Positions 9,036 to 18,320 are shown, numbered from the stretch's first letter. The stretch: 64,000 bases of DNA from Pseudomonas oryzihabitans (GCF_006384975.1 NZ_CP021645.1:1020001-1084000); one strand, 5' to 3'. Program-made: numbers and translations. Notes: generated from the letters alone by a model not told the origin.

Positions 9036-9875
9036 CAGACGAGGCCGGTCGACCCGCTTCCTTGGTCTGTCAAACCATATCCTGGGGTGGAAAGCGGGTT
9101 CGGCTTACCCGCCCATCAAACATTTCTCCTATGGCGGTCAACGCAGCCACATCAAGTTGCCGGGTCTTCCTGAGGTACAAGCACAGGCTCTCCAACGCGA
9201 AAGATGGACTCTTTTTGGATTGAAGCCCCTTAAGCCTCTACCGCTAACAGTCATCCCCCTAGTCGGATTAGGTTCTGTACGAAAAATACCTGCGCTCGGT
9301 GATGCTTCGTTGAAAAAGGCCTGGATGGCAAGCCCGGCCTAGGCGGCCCCGTCGCAATGCTCATTTACCGCTCGTAAACTCGAGCGCGAGCCCGGTCGAG
9401 CGCGACTCCGATCCGCTTCCTCAGCCTTTTTCGTGGGGCCGCCTAGGCCTCGCCTGACCTTCGCTCGGCGATTTTTCGTACAGAACCTAAAGATCCGATG
9501 GGTACCATCACCATGCCCATTAGCGGCGTCACGCCGCGTCCCGGATCACGATAGATCATCGCCCTTTCCCTCGGCATTGCTACGGCCAGCCTGCTCCCAT
9601 GCGCCAGGCCGCGTGGATTCCATTTGCGCTTTTTCAACGAGATCCGAGTGGCCTGCTACCGGTCGAATGTGCGGGATTCCTGATAGACTCGGGACTCAAT
9701 CCCGCACGATGCGGACCCGGGGCCGTGTTTGCAGTGTCGCCGTTCCTCGGCGCCACCAAGTGATCGCTCCCCTATCGATTTGCTACCTGCCTGCTCGCGA
9801 GTGCCCTGTTGGAGCAACGCGCCCCGAGAAACCGGCTGGGATGTAGCAAAACGGGCCTAGAACAGACGTACCAAG
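9036..9875. other. Intergenic region between diguanylate cyclase and dusA
   Basis: This 840-base stretch holds the MITE-like element at 9269-9489. The ORFs that cross it are arginine/proline-rich or low-quality translations and are not supported. No tRNA or other RNA gene was recognised. The dusA promoter should lie near the 3' end. Confidence 0.5.
9269..9489. mobile_element. MITE-like non-autonomous element with terminal inverted repeats
   Basis: GGTTCTGTACGAAAAAT (9271-9287) is repeated in perfect inversion as ATTTTTCGTACAGAACC (9471-9487), and both ends are flanked by TA. A second inverted pair lies inside: GGCCTAGGCGGCCCC near 9338-9350 and GGGGCCGCCTAGGCC near 9435-9449. The element is about 220 bp and has no transposase ORF. 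The size, terminal repeats and TA flanks fit a miniature element mobilised by a TA-duplicating family such as the IS427 group of IS5 or IS630/Tc1. Which family is inference only. Confidence 0.65.
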
Positions 9876-10886
9876 ATGCTTGCCGAAACCGCCTCAAACC
9901 CAGTGACCACGCGCCCTGAGCCCTCCCGCCGCTTTTCCGTGGCGCCGATGATGGATTGGACGGATCGTCACTGCCGCTATTTCCATCGCCTGCTCTCCCA
10001 GCACGCACTGCTCTACACCGAGATGGTCACTACTGGTGCCCTGCTGCATGGCGATGCTCAGCGCTTTCTGCGGCATGACGACACCGAGCATCCGGTGGCC
10101 CTGCAACTGGGTGGTAGCGTCGCGAGTGAGCTGGCAGCGGCGGCGCGCCTGGGTGAGCAGGCGGGTTATGACGAGATCAACCTCAACGTCGGCTGCCCGA
10201 GTGACCGGGTACAGAACAACCTGATCGGCGCCTGCCTGATGGCCTATCCGGAACGAGTGGCCGATGGAGTCAAGGCGATGCGTGATGCGGTGGCCATTCC
10301 GGTCACGGTCAAGCATCGGATCGGTATCTCCGGCCGGGATAGCTACGAGTCCCTGCGCGACTTCGTCGGCCAGGTCGCCGAGGCCGGATGCCGTAGCTTT
10401 ACCGTTCACGCGCGTATCGCCATTCTGGAAGGCCTCTCGCCCAAGCAGAATCGCGAGGTTCCTCCACTGCGCTACGAGGTCGCTGCGCAGCTGGTAAAGG
10501 ATTTTCCCGACCTGGAGTTCATTCTCAACGGCGGCCTCAAGACCCTGGATACCTGCCGTGAGCAGCTGCAGGTGTTCGATGGTGTGATGCTGGGTCGCGA
10601 GGCCTACCAGAATCCCTATCTATTGGCCGAGGTGGACGCCGCGCTGTATGGGTCGGAAAGTCCTCGGATCACCCGTCATGCTGTCATGCTAAGCCTGCGA
10701 CCCTATGTGGAAGCCCATCTGCAGCAGGGTGGTGCTATCCATCACGTCACCCGGCACGTCCTGGGCCTCGCGCAGGGCTTTCCCGGTGCCCGGCGCTTTC
10801 GTCAATTGCTATCCACCGACCTGCATCGCAGCCCCGATCCGCTGCGCCTGTACGACGAGGCCACTGAACTTCTCAGAGGCCACTGA
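9876..10886 (+). CDS. dusA: tRNA-dihydrouridine(20/20a) synthase DusA
   Basis: This 336-residue flavoenzyme reduces uridine to dihydrouridine at positions 20 and 20a of the tRNA D-loop with NADPH. It opens with FSVAPMMDWTDRHCRYFHR, the FMN-barrel start of DusA. The catalytic cysteine is Cys107 in NVGCPSDRVQ. The phrases VKHRIGISGRDSYESL and LNGGLKTLD are also typical, and the C-terminal helical part is complete. The length is normal for the family. tal follows 47 bases downstream on the same strand. Confidence 0.95.
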   Translation: MLAETASNPVTTRPEPSRRFSVAPMMDWTDRHCRYFHRLLSQHALLYTEMVTTGALLHGDAQRFLRHDDTEHPVALQLGGSVASELAAAARLGEQAGYDEINLNVGCPSDRVQNNLIGACLMAYPERVADGVKAMRDAVAIPVTVKHRIGISGRDSYESLRDFVGQVAEAGCRSFTVHARIAILEGLSPKQNREVPPLRYEVAAQLVKDFPDLEFILNGGLKTLDTCREQLQVFDGVMLGREAYQNPYLLAEVDAALYGSESPRITRHAVMLSLRPYVEAHLQQGGAIHHVTRHVLGLAQGFPGARRFRQLLSTDLHRSPDPLRLYDEATELLRGH

Positions 10887-10933
10887 GTCACGTCTCCACG
10901 ATGTCCATTCGCTAACCGAAGGAAAGACCTGCC

Positions 10934-11860
10934 ATGAGCAAGCTGGAACAACTCAAGCAATACACCACGGTCGTCGCCGATACCGGCGATCTGGACGCCA
11001 TCGCCCGCCTCAAGCCCTACGACGCCACGACCAACCCCTCGCTCCTGCTCAAGGCCGCCGCCCTGCCCCGCTATGAAGATCACCTGCAGGCCGCCTTCAG
11101 TGGCGCCGGTGGCGACATCGGCCTGGCCTGCGATCGCTTCGCCGTGGCCGTGGGTGGTGAGATCCTCAAGTTGATCCCCGGCCGCATTTCCACCGAGGTG
11201 GATGCACGCCTGTCGTTCGACACCAATGCCACCCTGGACCGCGCCCACCGCCTGATCGAGCTGTACGAGAAGGCCGGTATCGGCAAGGACCGCGTGCTGA
11301 TCAAGATCGCCTCCACCTGGGAAGGCATCCGCGCGGCCGAGCAACTGGAGAAGGAAGGCATCCAAACCAACCTGACCCTACTGTTCTCATTCGCCCAGGC
11401 CGCTGCCTGCGCCGATGCCGGCGTGTTCCTGATCTCGCCCTTCGTCGGTCGCATCTACGACTGGTACAAGAAAGCCGAGGGCCGCGATTACGAAGGTGCT
11501 GAGGATCCGGGCGTGAAGTCCGTGACCCGCATCTACCAGTACTACAAGGCCAATGGCTACAAGACCGTGGTGATGGGCGCCAGCTTCCGCAACCTGAACC
11601 AGATCGAGCAGTTGGCCGGCTGTGATCGCCTGACCATCAGCCCCGAACTGCTCCAGCAACTGTCGGACGCCCAGGGCGACCTGCCGCGTGTGCTGACCGC
11701 CGACTCCACCACTGGCGAGCCCAAGCAGCAGCTGAACGAAGCTGCCTTCCGCTGGGCGCACAACGAAGACGCCATGGCCACCGAAAAACTGGCCGAAGGC
11801 ATCCGCCAGTTCGCGCGCGATCAGGAAAAGCTGGAAGTGCTGCTGCCCGGCAAGCGCTAA
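10934..11860 (+). CDS. tal: Transaldolase
   Basis: This 308-residue cytosolic enzyme transfers a dihydroxyacetone unit between sedoheptulose-7-phosphate and glyceraldehyde-3-phosphate in the non-oxidative pentose phosphate pathway. It has the class-I transaldolase motif [13 protein letters not shown] and the Schiff-base lysine Lys124 in [28 protein letters not shown] and the phosphate-binding ASFRN follow. GGAAAG precedes the ATG. The C-terminal helix is present, so the protein is full length (TalB class). Confidence 0.96.
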   Translation: MSKLEQLKQYTTVVADTGDLDAIARLKPYDATTNPSLLLKAAALPRYEDHLQAAFSGAGGDIGLACDRFAVAVGGEILKLIPGRISTEVDARLSFDTNATLDRAHRLIELYEKAGIGKDRVLIKIASTWEGIRAAEQLEKEGIQTNLTLLFSFAQAAACADAGVFLISPFVGRIYDWYKKAEGRDYEGAEDPGVKSVTRIYQYYKANGYKTVVMGASFRNLNQIEQLAGCDRLTISPELLQQLSDAQGDLPRVLTADSTTGEPKQQLNEAAFRWAHNEDAMATEKLAEGIRQFARDQEKLEVLLPGKR

Positions 11861-11870
11861 GCGATGACGC

Positions 11871-11897
11871 GGTCAGTGCCTTTCCAGGGCACTGACC
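11871..11897. terminator. Bidirectional terminator between tal and hsbA
   Basis: GGTCAGTGCC (11871-11880) and GGCACTGACC (11888-11897) form a perfect 10-bp stem with a 7-base loop. The hairpin sits where tal and hsbA converge and overlaps the end of the hsbA coding sequence. There is no strong T-run. Confidence 0.55.
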
Positions 11898-12355
11898 AGA
11901 TCGCGAAAGGCATTGCGGTTGGATTCATTGAGGCCCATCAACACCCGATGGGCTTCAAGCACGCGACTGCGCACCTCGGCTTCCGATTGATCCTGCGGCG
12001 GCAGGTCGGTCAGACACTCGGGGCAAGGTAGGACCGTCTCGACGATATTGAACACCTGATCGAATCCCATGGAGTCCAGCAGCCGCAGGATGTCCGGGTT
12101 GTTCGTCGTCAGCATGGGCAGCAGGCCGATGCGCTGCCGCGACAGGATCGAAAGCTTCGCCAGCAGCCCCAGGGTGGTGCTGTCGATGCTCTGCGTCTCG
12201 GTCAGGTCGATGACGATGGACGAGAAGTTCAACGACGAGAAGATGTGCTCGATGGTCGCATCCAGCGCCGAGCAAAGGGTCAGACGGACCTCGCCCGTGA
12301 ATTTCAGGACAAAGGTGCCGTCCTGCTCGGCAAATTGGATTTTTCCGGTGCTCAT
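11873..12355 (-). CDS. hsbA: STAS-domain anti-anti-sigma factor HsbA
   Basis: This 160-residue protein is a partner-switch regulator. The STAS domain covers about 5-105, and the expected phosphorylation site is Ser56 in TETQSIDSTTLGLLAKL. In P. aeruginosa, HsbA shuttles between the anti-sigma factor FlgM and the diguanylate cyclase HsbD depending on its phosphorylation, linking swarming and biofilm choice. Its ATG overlaps the stop of hsbR as ATGA, so the two are translationally coupled. HptB and HsbD, the other known partners, are not encoded next to this pair here. Confidence 0.88.
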   Translation of the reverse strand: MSTGKIQFAEQDGTFVLKFTGEVRLTLCSALDATIEHIFSSLNFSSIVIDLTETQSIDSTTLGLLAKLSILSRQRIGLLPMLTTNNPDILRLLDSMGFDQVFNIVETVLPCPECLTDLPPQDQSEAEVRSRVLEAHRVLMGLNESNRNAFRDLVSALERH

Positions 12356-13536
12356 GCCAGGTTCCTGCTCAACACCAGCAAAGCGATGTCGTCGGGCATC
12401 TCGGAAACGGATACCAGATCCAGGGCTTCACTCAGGCCTGCCAGTGTACCGCCCGCGCGGCGAACGTAATCAGGCAGGCTGCTTTCTTTCTCTTTCAAAT
12501 TGTCTCCCGGTAGCAGATCGAAGATGCCATCCGAAAAGAGGGTAAGGCTGAAACGCTCGGGCAAGGCCATCTGGTAGTCATTGTAGGTGGCCTCCTGGAA
12601 CAGGCCTACCGGCAACCCCTTACCTTCCAGGAAACGGGTTTCTTCCGGCGTATGCAGTACTGGCAACGGCAGATGTCCGCCGATGCTATAGGCCAGGGTA
12701 CCCGTGGTTTCGTCGATGACGCCACCCAGCATGGTCACGTGCTTGCCCAGTTTGCAATCCAGTAGACCTCGGTTGATATGACCGAGCACATCCGATGGCT
12801 TGAATTCCGGCAGGGTGCCGTTGCGCTTGGACTCATAGAGCAGGCGCGTGGTCATGAACTTGAGCAGTACGGTCACGAAGGCCGACGAGGCGCCGTGGCC
12901 GGACACGTCCGCCAGATAGAAGGCTACCCGATGCTCGTCGATCCGAAAGTAGTCGACGAAGTCACCGGATAGGTACAACGACGGAATGATCTCGTGGGCG
13001 AAGCTCAGACCCTCGGTTTCCCAAGGCGTCACCGGCAGCATGTTCATCTGTACCTGGCGGCCGGCGTTCTGATCTTCCTCGAGCAGACTCAGGCTGGCCT
13101 GCAGCTCGCGATTGGCGTTCTCCAGCTTGACCCGGTAACGATCGTTCTCCAGACGTAGCCGCGCTCGATCCAGGGCACGATTCACCGAGTGCTCGAGCAC
13201 CATCAGATCTTCGAGCGGCTTGATCAGGTAGTCGGCTGCGCCGAGGCGCAAGGCTTCGACGACGTCACTCATGACACCGGCGCCGGACAGCACCAGCACT
13301 GGCGTATCGATCGATAGCTCGCTAATACGGCGTAGCAGCATCAGACCGTCCACCTGCGGCATACGCAGGTCGCAGATGATGAGGTCAGGCTGTTCGCGCT
13401 CGAAAATTTCCAGGCCCTGCTGGCCATTGCTGGCCTGCAGGACAGTGAAGCCACTGTCTTCGAGATAGTCGGCGAGGCTTAAGCGAACCACCTCGTCATC
13501 GTCAATGATCAAGAGCGTGGCAGGCGAATTAGACAT
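12352..13536 (-). CDS. hsbR: Response regulator with PP2C-type phosphatase output, HsbR
   Basis: This 394-residue protein has an N-terminal receiver domain (phospho-acceptor Asp56 in LIICDLRMPQVDG, conserved IDDDE acid pocket, LIKPLEDL lysine). A coiled-coil linker at about 125-165 and a PP2C/SpoIIE phosphatase domain follow, with ADVSGHGASSAF and FSDGIFDLLPG as metal-binding motifs. In P. aeruginosa HsbR acts on HsbA after signalling from HptB. I chose the ATG at 13536, behind GGATCC; a second ATG five codons upstream (13551) has no ribosome binding site. It forms a two-gene operon with hsbA. Confidence 0.87.
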   Translation of the reverse strand: MSNSPATLLIIDDDEVVRLSLADYLEDSGFTVLQASNGQQGLEIFEREQPDLIICDLRMPQVDGLMLLRRISELSIDTPVLVLSGAGVMSDVVEALRLGAADYLIKPLEDLMVLEHSVNRALDRARLRLENDRYRVKLENANRELQASLSLLEEDQNAGRQVQMNMLPVTPWETEGLSFAHEIIPSLYLSGDFVDYFRIDEHRVAFYLADVSGHGASSAFVTVLLKFMTTRLLYESKRNGTLPEFKPSDVLGHINRGLLDCKLGKHVTMLGGVIDETTGTLAYSIGGHLPLPVLHTPEETRFLEGKGLPVGLFQEATYNDYQMALPERFSLTLFSDGIFDLLPGDNLKEKESSLPDYVRRAGGTLAGLSEALDLVSVSEMPDDIALLVLSRNLA

Positions 13537-13740
13537 AGAGGATCCAGGCATGCACCCGAACGGCTAACCGGCGGAGATTATCCGACACGGGCCACGGTGA
13601 TTACGACACGGCGGAGACACTACTCCCATCCATCGGGGCGTTCAAGCTTGCCAACTGGACGGATTTTCTTTACAGGGTGCCTTTTGGGAGTTTATACCTC
13701 AAGCAAACCTTCATCCATCCTCCCCAGCAGTAGGATTGCC

Positions 13741-14040
13741 ATGAGTAGCATTGACCGCTCTTACAGTGAAAAACGCGACTTCATTCGCATGGCCGTCGAC
13801 TCCAAGGCCCTGCTCAAGGTCGGCGACCAGACGTTCGAAGCCCGCTGTGTCGATCTGTCCAGCACGGGCTTCCAGATCGAGGCTAGCACTGCGCTGAAGG
13901 TCGGCGACAAGGTGACCGTGCTCATCCCATCCAACCATGCCGAACTCAAGGGGCTGGAAGCTGAAGCTGAAGTCCTGCGAGTCCAAGCCACGGACTCCGG
14001 CCAGCAATTGCTGGGGCTTTCCGTGCTGGAAATGCGCTAG
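13741..14040 (+). CDS. PilZ-domain c-di-GMP-binding protein
   Basis: This 99-residue single-domain protein has both PilZ ligand motifs: RxxxR as RDFIR (12-16) and DxSxxG as DLSSTG (38-43). It is therefore expected to bind cyclic di-GMP. AGGATT precedes the ATG at 13741; the frame is open further upstream but that part has no domain. It is divergent from hsbR, with about 200 bases between them, and is followed by a terminator. The downstream target is unknown. Confidence 0.88.
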   Translation: MSSIDRSYSEKRDFIRMAVDSKALLKVGDQTFEARCVDLSSTGFQIEASTALKVGDKVTVLIPSNHAELKGLEAEAEVLRVQATDSGQQLLGLSVLEMR

Positions 14041-14059
14041 TCCCCCGCACCCTGTGCAC

Positions 14060-14086
14060 AAAAGGGCAGCCCGTGGCTGCCCTTTT
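14060..14086. terminator. Bidirectional intrinsic terminator between the PilZ gene and mlaA
   Basis: AAAAGGGCAGCC (14060-14071) and GGCTGCCCTTTT (14075-14086) form a perfect 12-bp stem with a 3-base loop. A-run and T-run flank it, so it can stop transcription from both converging genes. Confidence 0.85.
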
Positions 14087-14099
14087 CATATCCAAGGCG

Positions 14100-14801
14100 T
14101 TAGAAGTCGTCGACTACCTGACCATCCTCTACCTTGAATTCGCGAGTCTGCAGGTAGGCATTGCGAATGAAGATGTACTTGTCGCCGGTGATCAGTCGCT
14201 CGGCCGGTAGCAGGCTGGCGCGGGTGTCCACCGTGTTCAAGGCGAAGGCACTGTTGCGGACAGCGACATCATCCACATAGGGATAGGCGGTGGTGTAGCT
14301 GTCGGGAATCCGCCCGATACCATCGCGCACGGTGCTGGGACCGAAGAACGGCAGTACCAGATAAGGGCCGCTGGAAGCACCCCACTTGCCGAGGGTCTGG
14401 CCGAAGTCTTCATCGTTACGCTGCAGACCAGCCATGGTCGCGACGTCTACCAGACCGAGACCGCCCAGGGTGGTGTTCATCAACAGACGCGCCGTATCGA
14501 CTCCCGCATGTTCGACCTTGCCCTGTAGCAGATCATTGGCCAGGTTGCGCACGTCACCGATGTTGTTGAAGAAGTTGCTTACGCCAGTCTGCACAAAACC
14601 CGGAGTGAAGCGCTGGTAACCCTGGGCTACCGGCTTGAGGGCATAGGTATCCAGGGTATCGTTGAACGCGAAGACCTTGCGGTTGAAGCCTTCCCAGGGA
14701 TCAGGATTTTCAGCCTCGGCCGCCATGGCCTGACCGGCAAACGCCAGGGCTGTCGCAAAGACCGCTCCCCAAACCCTGGAACCCCGTCGCTCGACCGTCA
14801 T
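14100..14801 (-). CDS. mlaA: MlaA/VacJ family outer-membrane lipid asymmetry protein
   Basis: This 233-residue protein belongs to the family that removes mislocalised phospholipids from the outer leaflet of the outer membrane and hands them to MlaC. It shows the conserved NPDPWEGFNRKVFAFNDTLD, NFFNNIGDVRNLANDLLQG, LGGLGLVDVATM and GPYLVLPFFGPSTVRDG. The signal peptide ends in AFAGQAMAAEA and has no lipobox cysteine, so it is predicted to be a signal-peptidase-I product and not the lipoprotein found in E. coli. The rest of the Mla system is not in this window. Confidence 0.92.
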   Translation of the reverse strand: MTVERRGSRVWGAVFATALAFAGQAMAAEAENPDPWEGFNRKVFAFNDTLDTYALKPVAQGYQRFTPGFVQTGVSNFFNNIGDVRNLANDLLQGKVEHAGVDTARLLMNTTLGGLGLVDVATMAGLQRNDEDFGQTLGKWGASSGPYLVLPFFGPSTVRDGIGRIPDSYTTAYPYVDDVAVRNSAFALNTVDTRASLLPAERLITGDKYIFIRNAYLQTREFKVEDGQVVDDF

Positions 14802-14895
14802 CGCTACTCTCCTCGTAACACAGGGACGCCTTAAAGGCGCCGATTATAGTCATAGCTTTGCCATTTTGGCTTAGGACCTGACTTGACCTTTCGAT

Positions 14896-14920
14896 CTTTG
14901 ACCCACCGTTGCGGTCAAAG
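14896..14920. promoter_or_regulatory. Palindrome upstream of the DUF4404 gene
   Basis: CTTTGACC (14896-14903) and GGTCAAAG (14913-14920) form a perfect 8-bp inverted repeat with a 9-base spacer in the divergent region between mlaA and the DUF4404 gene. It could be an operator or a short mRNA hairpin. No regulator is suggested by the sequence. Confidence 0.3.
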
Positions 14921-14943
14921 AATCCGAACACAGGAGAAACGCC

Positions 14944-15213
14944 ATGACCACGTCTCATCTGCAGGAACAACTCGATCAACTCCGCCAGCAGCTGGATCAG
15001 GATCCGCCCACCTCGCCGGAAGATCGGGAAGACCTGGAATTGTTGATTCACGACATTGAATTCCAGCTGGCCAACGAAGACGCCACCCACACCCGCGATG
15101 GCAGCCTGGTGGACAGCGTCAACCTTGCAGTTGAACGCTTCGAAGTCAGCCATCCCACCATGGCGGGTACGCTCAGATCCATCATGAACAGCCTGAGCAG
15201 CATGGGTATCTGA
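14944..15213 (+). CDS. DUF4404 family small protein
   Basis: This 89-residue cytosolic protein fits the DUF4404 family: an N-terminal helical stretch (LQEQLDQLRQQLDQDPP), a central acidic LLIHDIEFQLA and a C-terminal VNLAVERFEVSHPTMAGTLR. CAGGAGAAA precedes the ATG. The function is unknown; the first 25 residues are likely a coiled coil. It converges with queF, whose stop codon directly abuts its own. Confidence 0.8.
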   Translation: MTTSHLQEQLDQLRQQLDQDPPTSPEDREDLELLIHDIEFQLANEDATHTRDGSLVDSVNLAVERFEVSHPTMAGTLRSIMNSLSSMGI

Positions 15214-16041
15214 TCACTGCCGCACGTAACGCTCGCCCACGGGCTGGACAGCCTCGCTGCTGCGATAGGGATTGATGTCCAGCCCACCGCGCCGTACATA
15301 GCGAGCAAATACCGTTAGCTTTTCTGGCTTCAGCAGTCGCCACAGATCCAGATAAATGCGCTCGACGCACTGCTCGTGGAAATCGGCGTGCTGGCGGAAG
15401 GCGACGACGTAGCGCAGCAGGCTTTCCGGCTCCAGTGCCAGCCCTTCCTGATAGTCCACCACCAGGGTGCCCCAGTCGGGCTGCCCCGTGACCGGGCAAT
15501 TGGATTTCAATAGATGGCTGTAGAGTCGCTGGCTGTCACGCGCATCGCCAACGCTCAGTAGCTCTCGCTGCGGATGAGCATACCCCGCTATCGGGACATC
15601 CAGCTCATCGATGCAGCGTCCCGCGGGACGCTGGATACCGCGCCCCGTCCACTCATCCAGGGACCAGAGGACCACGGTAACCGGGGCTCCGGCGACGTGA
15701 CTCAGGTCCTGCTCAAGGGCAGCCTGCAACTCCGTGATCGAGGCGAATACCGACTGGTTGAGCGAGTTGAGGTACAGCTTGAAGGACTTGGACTCGACGA
15801 TGTTCGGCGAGGCTGCTGGAATCGCGAATTCGGCGATGGCGACCACCGGCTTGCCGGACGGCAGCAGCCAGGACAGCTCATAGCACGTCCAGACGTCCAC
15901 ACCATGGAATGGCAGGTTAGCGCCATCCAATCCCAGCTCCGTCCATTTCAGCGCTCGCGGGATCGGATAGAGCAATCCAGGCGTGTACTGGCTGACATAT
16001 TCGGTGCTTTTGCCCAAAGGCGATTGTTCTACGCTGTGCAT
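15214..16041 (-). CDS. queF: NADPH-dependent 7-cyano-7-deazaguanine reductase QueF
   Basis: This 275-residue cytosolic enzyme reduces preQ0 to preQ1 in queuosine biosynthesis. The long two-domain form is seen: N-terminal [20 protein letters not shown], the catalytic cysteine in [13 protein letters not shown], the catalytic aspartate in [12 protein letters not shown], and the C-terminal [13 protein letters not shown] chose the ATG at 16041, which gives the usual length; the open frame also has a TTG six codons upstream. It follows the yadH-type gene by 14 bases on the same strand. Confidence 0.94.
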   Translation of the reverse strand: MHSVEQSPLGKSTEYVSQYTPGLLYPIPRALKWTELGLDGANLPFHGVDVWTCYELSWLLPSGKPVVAIAEFAIPAASPNIVESKSFKLYLNSLNQSVFASITELQAALEQDLSHVAGAPVTVVLWSLDEWTGRGIQRPAGRCIDELDVPIAGYAHPQRELLSVGDARDSQRLYSHLLKSNCPVTGQPDWGTLVVDYQEGLALEPESLLRYVVAFRQHADFHEQCVERIYLDLWRLLKPEKLTVFARYVRRGGLDINPYRSSEAVQPVGERYVRQ

Positions 16042-16055
16042 GACTCTTTCGACAC

Positions 16056-16835
16056 TCAATGACGCATGCCACGCCCGCTGACGAGCAGGCGGATGCTGAC
16101 CAGGTAAAGCACGACCACGGCGAACAGCATGAAGGCGATCGCTACTCCGATACGAATATCGGACACGCCCAGGATGCCGTAGCGGAAGGCATTTACCATG
16201 TGCAGGATGGGATTGATGAGCGACACCTTCTGCCAGAACGGCGGCAGCAGGTCGATGGAGTAGAAGACTCCGCCCAGGTAGGTCAAGGGTGTCAACACGA
16301 AGGTCGGCACGATGGAGATGTCATCGAAATTGCGCGCGTAAACGGCATTGATGAAACCACCCAGGGCGAAGATCGTAGCGGTCAGGATGATCACCAGCAG
16401 CATGATGCCGAGGTGATGCACCTGCATATGGGTGAAGAACAGCGACAGCAGGCTGACGATGACCGCCACGGCGAGTCCGCGCAAGATGCCGCCCATGGCA
16501 TAGCCGATCAGGATGATGTGGGGCGACACCGGAGCCACCAGCAGCTCTTCGACGGAGCGCTGAAATTTGCTGCTGAAGAAGCTGGAGACCACGTTGCTGT
16601 AAGCGTTGGTGATCACTGACATCATGATCAGCCCCGGCACGATGTATTGCATGTAGGTGAAGCCTGCCATGCCACCGATGCGATCACCGATGAGATTTCC
16701 GAAGATCACGAAGTACAGGACCATGGTGATCGCCGGGGGCAGCAGCGTCTGGGCCCAGATGCGGGTAAAGCGGCGCACTTCGCGGTGGACGATGGTACGC
16801 AGGGCCACCAGGTTGGCTTGGAATTCGGTACTCAT
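16056..16835 (-). CDS. yadH: ABC-2 type exporter permease (YadH family)
   Basis: This 259-residue inner-membrane protein has six hydrophobic helices and the ABC-2 signature ([54 protein letters not shown]). It partners with the ATPase encoded directly upstream. The ATG at 16835 overlaps the ATPase stop as ATGA. The open frame runs about 180 codons further, but that is a shadow of the ATPase gene. The substrate of YadGH is not settled. Confidence 0.9.
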   Translation of the reverse strand: MSTEFQANLVALRTIVHREVRRFTRIWAQTLLPPAITMVLYFVIFGNLIGDRIGGMAGFTYMQYIVPGLIMMSVITNAYSNVVSSFFSSKFQRSVEELLVAPVSPHIILIGYAMGGILRGLAVAVIVSLLSLFFTHMQVHHLGIMLLVIILTATIFALGGFINAVYARNFDDISIVPTFVLTPLTYLGGVFYSIDLLPPFWQKVSLINPILHMVNAFRYGILGVSDIRIGVAIAFMLFAVVVLYLVSIRLLVSGRGMRH

Positions 16836-17764
16836 CGGGCGACCTTGGCTAGATTCTTTTCCACCAGGGAGACGAACAGCTCCTCCAGGCGATTGGCTTT
16901 GTTTCTCAGGCTCTGCACCTGGATGCCAGCGGCGTCCAGCTGACGGAACAGGGCATTGACGCCGCTGGCCTTGTCGATTTGCACCTCGAAGGAGTGATCG
17001 CCCAGCAATCGCGTCGGATAGCCTTCCAGTTGCGGCGCTGTGGTCAGCGGCTGGACGACATCGACGATGAAGGTCTCGACATTGAGCTTCTGCAGGAGCT
17101 TGCGCATGCTGGTGTGCTCGACCAGTTCGCCATGATCGATGATGGCGATGTTGCGGCAGAGCTGTTCCGCCTCTTCGAGATAATGAGTGGTGAGGATGAT
17201 GCTGGTCCCCTGCCGATTCAGCTCGGTGAGGAAATTCCACATGGAGCGACGCAGCTCGATGTCCACCCCGGCGGTGGGTTCGTCGAGGATCAGCAGGCGC
17301 GGCTTGTGGATCAGCGCGCGGGCGATCATCAGGCGCCGCTTCATCCCGCCGGAGAGCATGCGCGAGGGGGTGTCGCGCTTGTCCCACAGCCCGAGCTGGG
17401 TCAGGTATTCCTCGGCGCGCTCGCTGGCGATCCGTGCCGGAATGCCGTAGTAGCCGGCCTGGGTCACCAGGATGTCGAAGGCTTTCTCGAACTGGTTGAA
17501 GTTGAATTCCTGGGGCACCACACCGAGGCAGCGCTTGAGACCGGCAGGGTCCTTGTCCAGGTCGTTGCCGAACACCGAAACCTCGCCGCCCGACTTGTTG
17601 ACCAGTGTCGAGAGGATACCGATGGTGGTCGACTTGCCTGCCCCGTTCGGACCGAGCAGCGCGAAGAAATCACCTTCGACCACATCGAGGTCGATGCCCT
17701 TGAGGGCGGTGAAGCCATTGTTATAGGTCTTGGTCAGACCGCGAATGGAGAGAGCTAGACTCAT
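16832..17764 (-). CDS. yadG: ABC exporter ATP-binding protein (YadG family)
   Basis: This 310-residue ATPase has Walker A GPNGAGKST (38-46), Q-loop VPQEFNFNQF, signature MLSGGMKRRLMIARAL, Walker B LLILDEPTAGVD and the H-loop in LTTHYLEEAEQL. The C-terminal third is the accessory region typical of YadG. The ATG at 17764 has GGGAGG upstream. The pair yadG-yadH forms an operon, and queF may be co-transcribed behind it. Confidence 0.92.
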   Translation of the reverse strand: MSLALSIRGLTKTYNNGFTALKGIDLDVVEGDFFALLGPNGAGKSTTIGILSTLVNKSGGEVSVFGNDLDKDPAGLKRCLGVVPQEFNFNQFEKAFDILVTQAGYYGIPARIASERAEEYLTQLGLWDKRDTPSRMLSGGMKRRLMIARALIHKPRLLILDEPTAGVDIELRRSMWNFLTELNRQGTSIILTTHYLEEAEQLCRNIAIIDHGELVEHTSMRKLLQKLNVETFIVDVVQPLTTAPQLEGYPTRLLGDHSFEVQIDKASGVNALFRQLDAAGIQVQSLRNKANRLEELFVSLVEKNLAKVAR

Positions 17765-17904
17765 GTGCCTCCCGGCAAGAACTGATTCGCAAAGAAAAGT
17801 GCTACTTCCTATAACCCCGGCAACGGGCAAAGGTTCGATCCTAGTCGAACCAGACAATGAGGGACAGTGCCTCTATACTGCGCAGCCGCTTTCAGGAGAG
17901 ACCC

Positions 17905-18315
17905 ATGGCCAATTCCTATCTCGCCCACCACATCGCCCTCCTCGCCCAATTGCGCGCAGTCCTGGCCGATGTCGGCGCAGCCGAGCAGGTGCCCTCGGAG
18001 AATCACGCGCTGTTCCTCGAACGCTTCGATGAACTGGTCGCCGGCCTGCCCCAGGCGCCGGAAGAATATGGCTATCTCGGACAGGATTTGCTGAGCCAGA
18101 TTTTCAGCCGTTATCCGCAGATCGCCCACCGGGTGCCACGCGACCTGCTGTGGTTCTTCGGTGGCGACTGCCTGCACTTCATGCCGGACGAAGAGCTGGC
18201 GCTCTATCAGCAACTGGACGAGCGTCGCCATGAGGCGGAGTCTCGCGGCGAAGCCTTCGATTGGGAGCAGGAAAAGCGCTTGCTGGCCCTGCTGGGCGAC
18301 GCGTCCTTGCATTGA
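17905..18315 (+). CDS. Conserved hypothetical protein, 136 residues
   Basis: CAGGAGAG precedes the ATG at 17905. The predicted protein is acidic, soluble and mostly helical (MANSYLAHHIALLAQLRAVL at the start; VPRDLLWFFGGDCLHFMPDE in the middle). I recognise it as a conserved Pseudomonas-type protein without a known function. It stands alone, divergent from yadG, and is followed by a strong hairpin. No catalytic motif is visible. Confidence 0.75.
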   Translation: MANSYLAHHIALLAQLRAVLADVGAAEQVPSENHALFLERFDELVAGLPQAPEEYGYLGQDLLSQIFSRYPQIAHRVPRDLLWFFGGDCLHFMPDEELALYQQLDERRHEAESRGEAFDWEQEKRLLALLGDASLH

Positions 18316-18320
18316 AACGG

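Noticed and set aside
9433..9846. 137-codon plus-strand ORF between the MITE-like element and dusA
   Set aside because: The translation is arginine/proline-rich without domain features, starts inside the mobile element and has no ribosome binding site.
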